From the NCBI RefSeq assembly GCF_000262305.1, contig NC_017910.1, positions 868,001 through 932,000 of the forward strand: a stretch of 64,000 nucleotides of DNA. Direction: 5' to 3'. How positions within the stretch are numbered: the stretch's first letter is position 1; each line of letters starts with the position of its first letter. Below are positions 63,250-64,000 of the stretch, piece by piece. The notes beneath the pieces were generated by a model that had not been told where the DNA came from, made no database searches, and saw only the letters and a list, made by a program, of their open reading frames with translations. This DNA comes from Shimwellia blattae DSM 4481 = NBRC 105725. GTDB taxonomy: Bacteria > Pseudomonadota > Gammaproteobacteria > Enterobacterales > Enterobacteriaceae. A program made the translations under genes and the position numbers.

Positions 63250-63572
63250 GGTCGTTGCGCCTGATATTCGGAAGGTGATGCCGGCTGGCATAAGGCCCCT
63301 ATACCAGCGCGACTGCTGGGCAGTATCAATGGGGGATTCTACTATTTATATGATTATCAGATCCCTGACGCTCTCTTTTTTAAATATGTGGGAAATACCG
63401 CTTACTGGCGTCGTCGTTTTTATGAAATAAGTGAAATATTGTTGTGCGGCACGCTTTTATTCTATTTTTGAATGGCGTTTGATAATCAGCCCGGTGCGGG
63501 TAAATAGGTTTTAAAATGATTTTATTCCTGCGTTATCAGGTTATGCTTTTATCTGATAATCAGGAGGTGAAC
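63250..63572. other. Divergent LysR / ankyrin gene control region
   Basis: About 320 bp with no gene. 63420-63560 is A+T-rich and ends in an excellent ribosome site (AGGAGGTGA) before the ankyrin gene. LysR regulators often bind such divergent gaps; no T-N11-A site was fixed. Confidence 0.4.
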
Positions 63573-64000
63573 ATGACCGATGCTAATATTATTAACCCGT
63601 TACTCCACGCGGCAGAACAGGGCGCTCTCCCGGCGCTGAAACAGGCGTTATCGCCGGGGGTAAATATTAATGCGACAAATCAAATGGGCCGTAGCGCCAT
63701 CATTCTTGCCAGTTTGCACCAGCATTATGATTGTGTTGCCTGGCTGATTGAGCAGGGGGCGGATATCAATCAGCAGGATAATATCTGCCTTAACCCGTTT
63801 TTAATTAGCTGCCTGACTAATGACGTGCAGTTACTGCGCCTGGTATTGCCCGCCGGGCCCGATCTCACCCGGCTGACGCGCTTTGGCGGCGTGGGGCTGA
63901 CCCCGGCCTGTGAAAAAGGGCATCTGGAGGTGGTCCGGGAGCTGTTAAGCCGCACCGATATCAATGTAAACCACACCAATTTTGTGGGCTGGACACCGCT
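63573..64000 (+). CDS. Ankyrin-repeat protein (3' end outside window)
   Basis: 142 codons visible from MTDANIINPLLHAAEQGALPA. Four or more ankyrin-type repeats can be seen: GVNINATNQMGRSAIILAS, GADINQQDNICLNPFLIS, GGVGLTPACEKGHLEVVRELL and INVNHTNFVGWTPL. It resembles YahD-type cytoplasmic ankyrin proteins; no signal peptide. Starts after a perfect Shine-Dalgarno. Role unknown; divergent from the LysR gene. Confidence 0.82.
   Translation, partial: MTDANIINPLLHAAEQGALPALKQALSPGVNINATNQMGRSAIILASLHQHYDCVAWLIEQGADINQQDNICLNPFLISCLTNDVQLLRLVLPAGPDLTRLTRFGGVGLTPACEKGHLEVVRELLSRTDINVNHTNFVGWTP

Overview
The window is a piece of an enterobacterial (Enterobacteriaceae) chromosome. Gene families and gene order match the E. 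coli 2.75-2.9 Mb region, read in the opposite direction: queE-queD, cysJIH, iap, cysDNC, ygbE-ftsB-ispDF-truD-surE-pcm-nlpD-rpoS, mutS, then mltB-pncC-recA-recX-alaS-csrA-tRNA-Ser/Arg-yqaBA-gshA-micA-luxS-emrBAR-proXWV-nrdFEIH-ygaC-alaE-stpA. Most proteins are close to E. coli lengths, but the DNA is more G+C-rich than E. coli. The genus cannot be fixed from this sequence alone.

Region 1 (1-5.6 kb) is accessory and visibly more A+T-rich. It holds the 3' part of a DmsA-type molybdoenzyme with a TorD/DmsD-type chaperone, then a divergent RpiR-family regulator and PTS EIICB permease. The permease is followed by a decayed N-acetylmannosamine-6-P epimerase (nanE-like). Two tiny overlapping unknown ORFs lie before queE. 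Region 2 (5.6-25.7 kb) is core: queuosine genes, both halves of the assimilatory sulfate pathway (cysJIH and cysDNC), the ispDF/truD/surE/pcm/nlpD/rpoS run, and ygbA with an apparent NsrR operator. No CRISPR-Cas locus is present between cysH and iap, where E. coli carries one.

Region 3 (25.6-30.1 kb) is the most unusual part. A ~4.5-kb island sits in the 5' end of mutS. It is bounded by a perfect 36-bp direct repeat, one copy inside mutS codons and one beside the phosphatase gene. It holds a truncated tyrosine integrase with arm-type repeats, a coding fragment split by an IS2-like element (5-bp target duplication), a small ORF, and a fic gene split by an IS911-like element (3-bp duplication). 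The outer repeat copy continues into what looks like the displaced original mutS start and leader. The present mutS start, ribosome site and promoter region therefore come from the island. Region 4 (30.1-35.8 kb) has a secreted histidine phosphatase, a small unknown gene and a five-gene sulfate-ester/sulfonate operon (AtsK/TauD-type dioxygenase plus ABC importer). In E. coli this interval holds the fhlA/hyp/hyc, nor and srl genes.

Region 5 (36-64 kb) is again core. It includes a LexA-boxed recA, a Ser+4xArg tRNA cluster with an orphan tRNA-Arg 3' end, the sRNA MicA opposite the gshA-luxS gap, a frameshifted ygaH relic with ygaZ missing, the proU osmoprotectant importer, the class Ib ribonucleotide reductase operon with paired NrdR-like boxes, and stpA. 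It ends in an AllS-like LysR regulator and a cut-off ankyrin-repeat gene.
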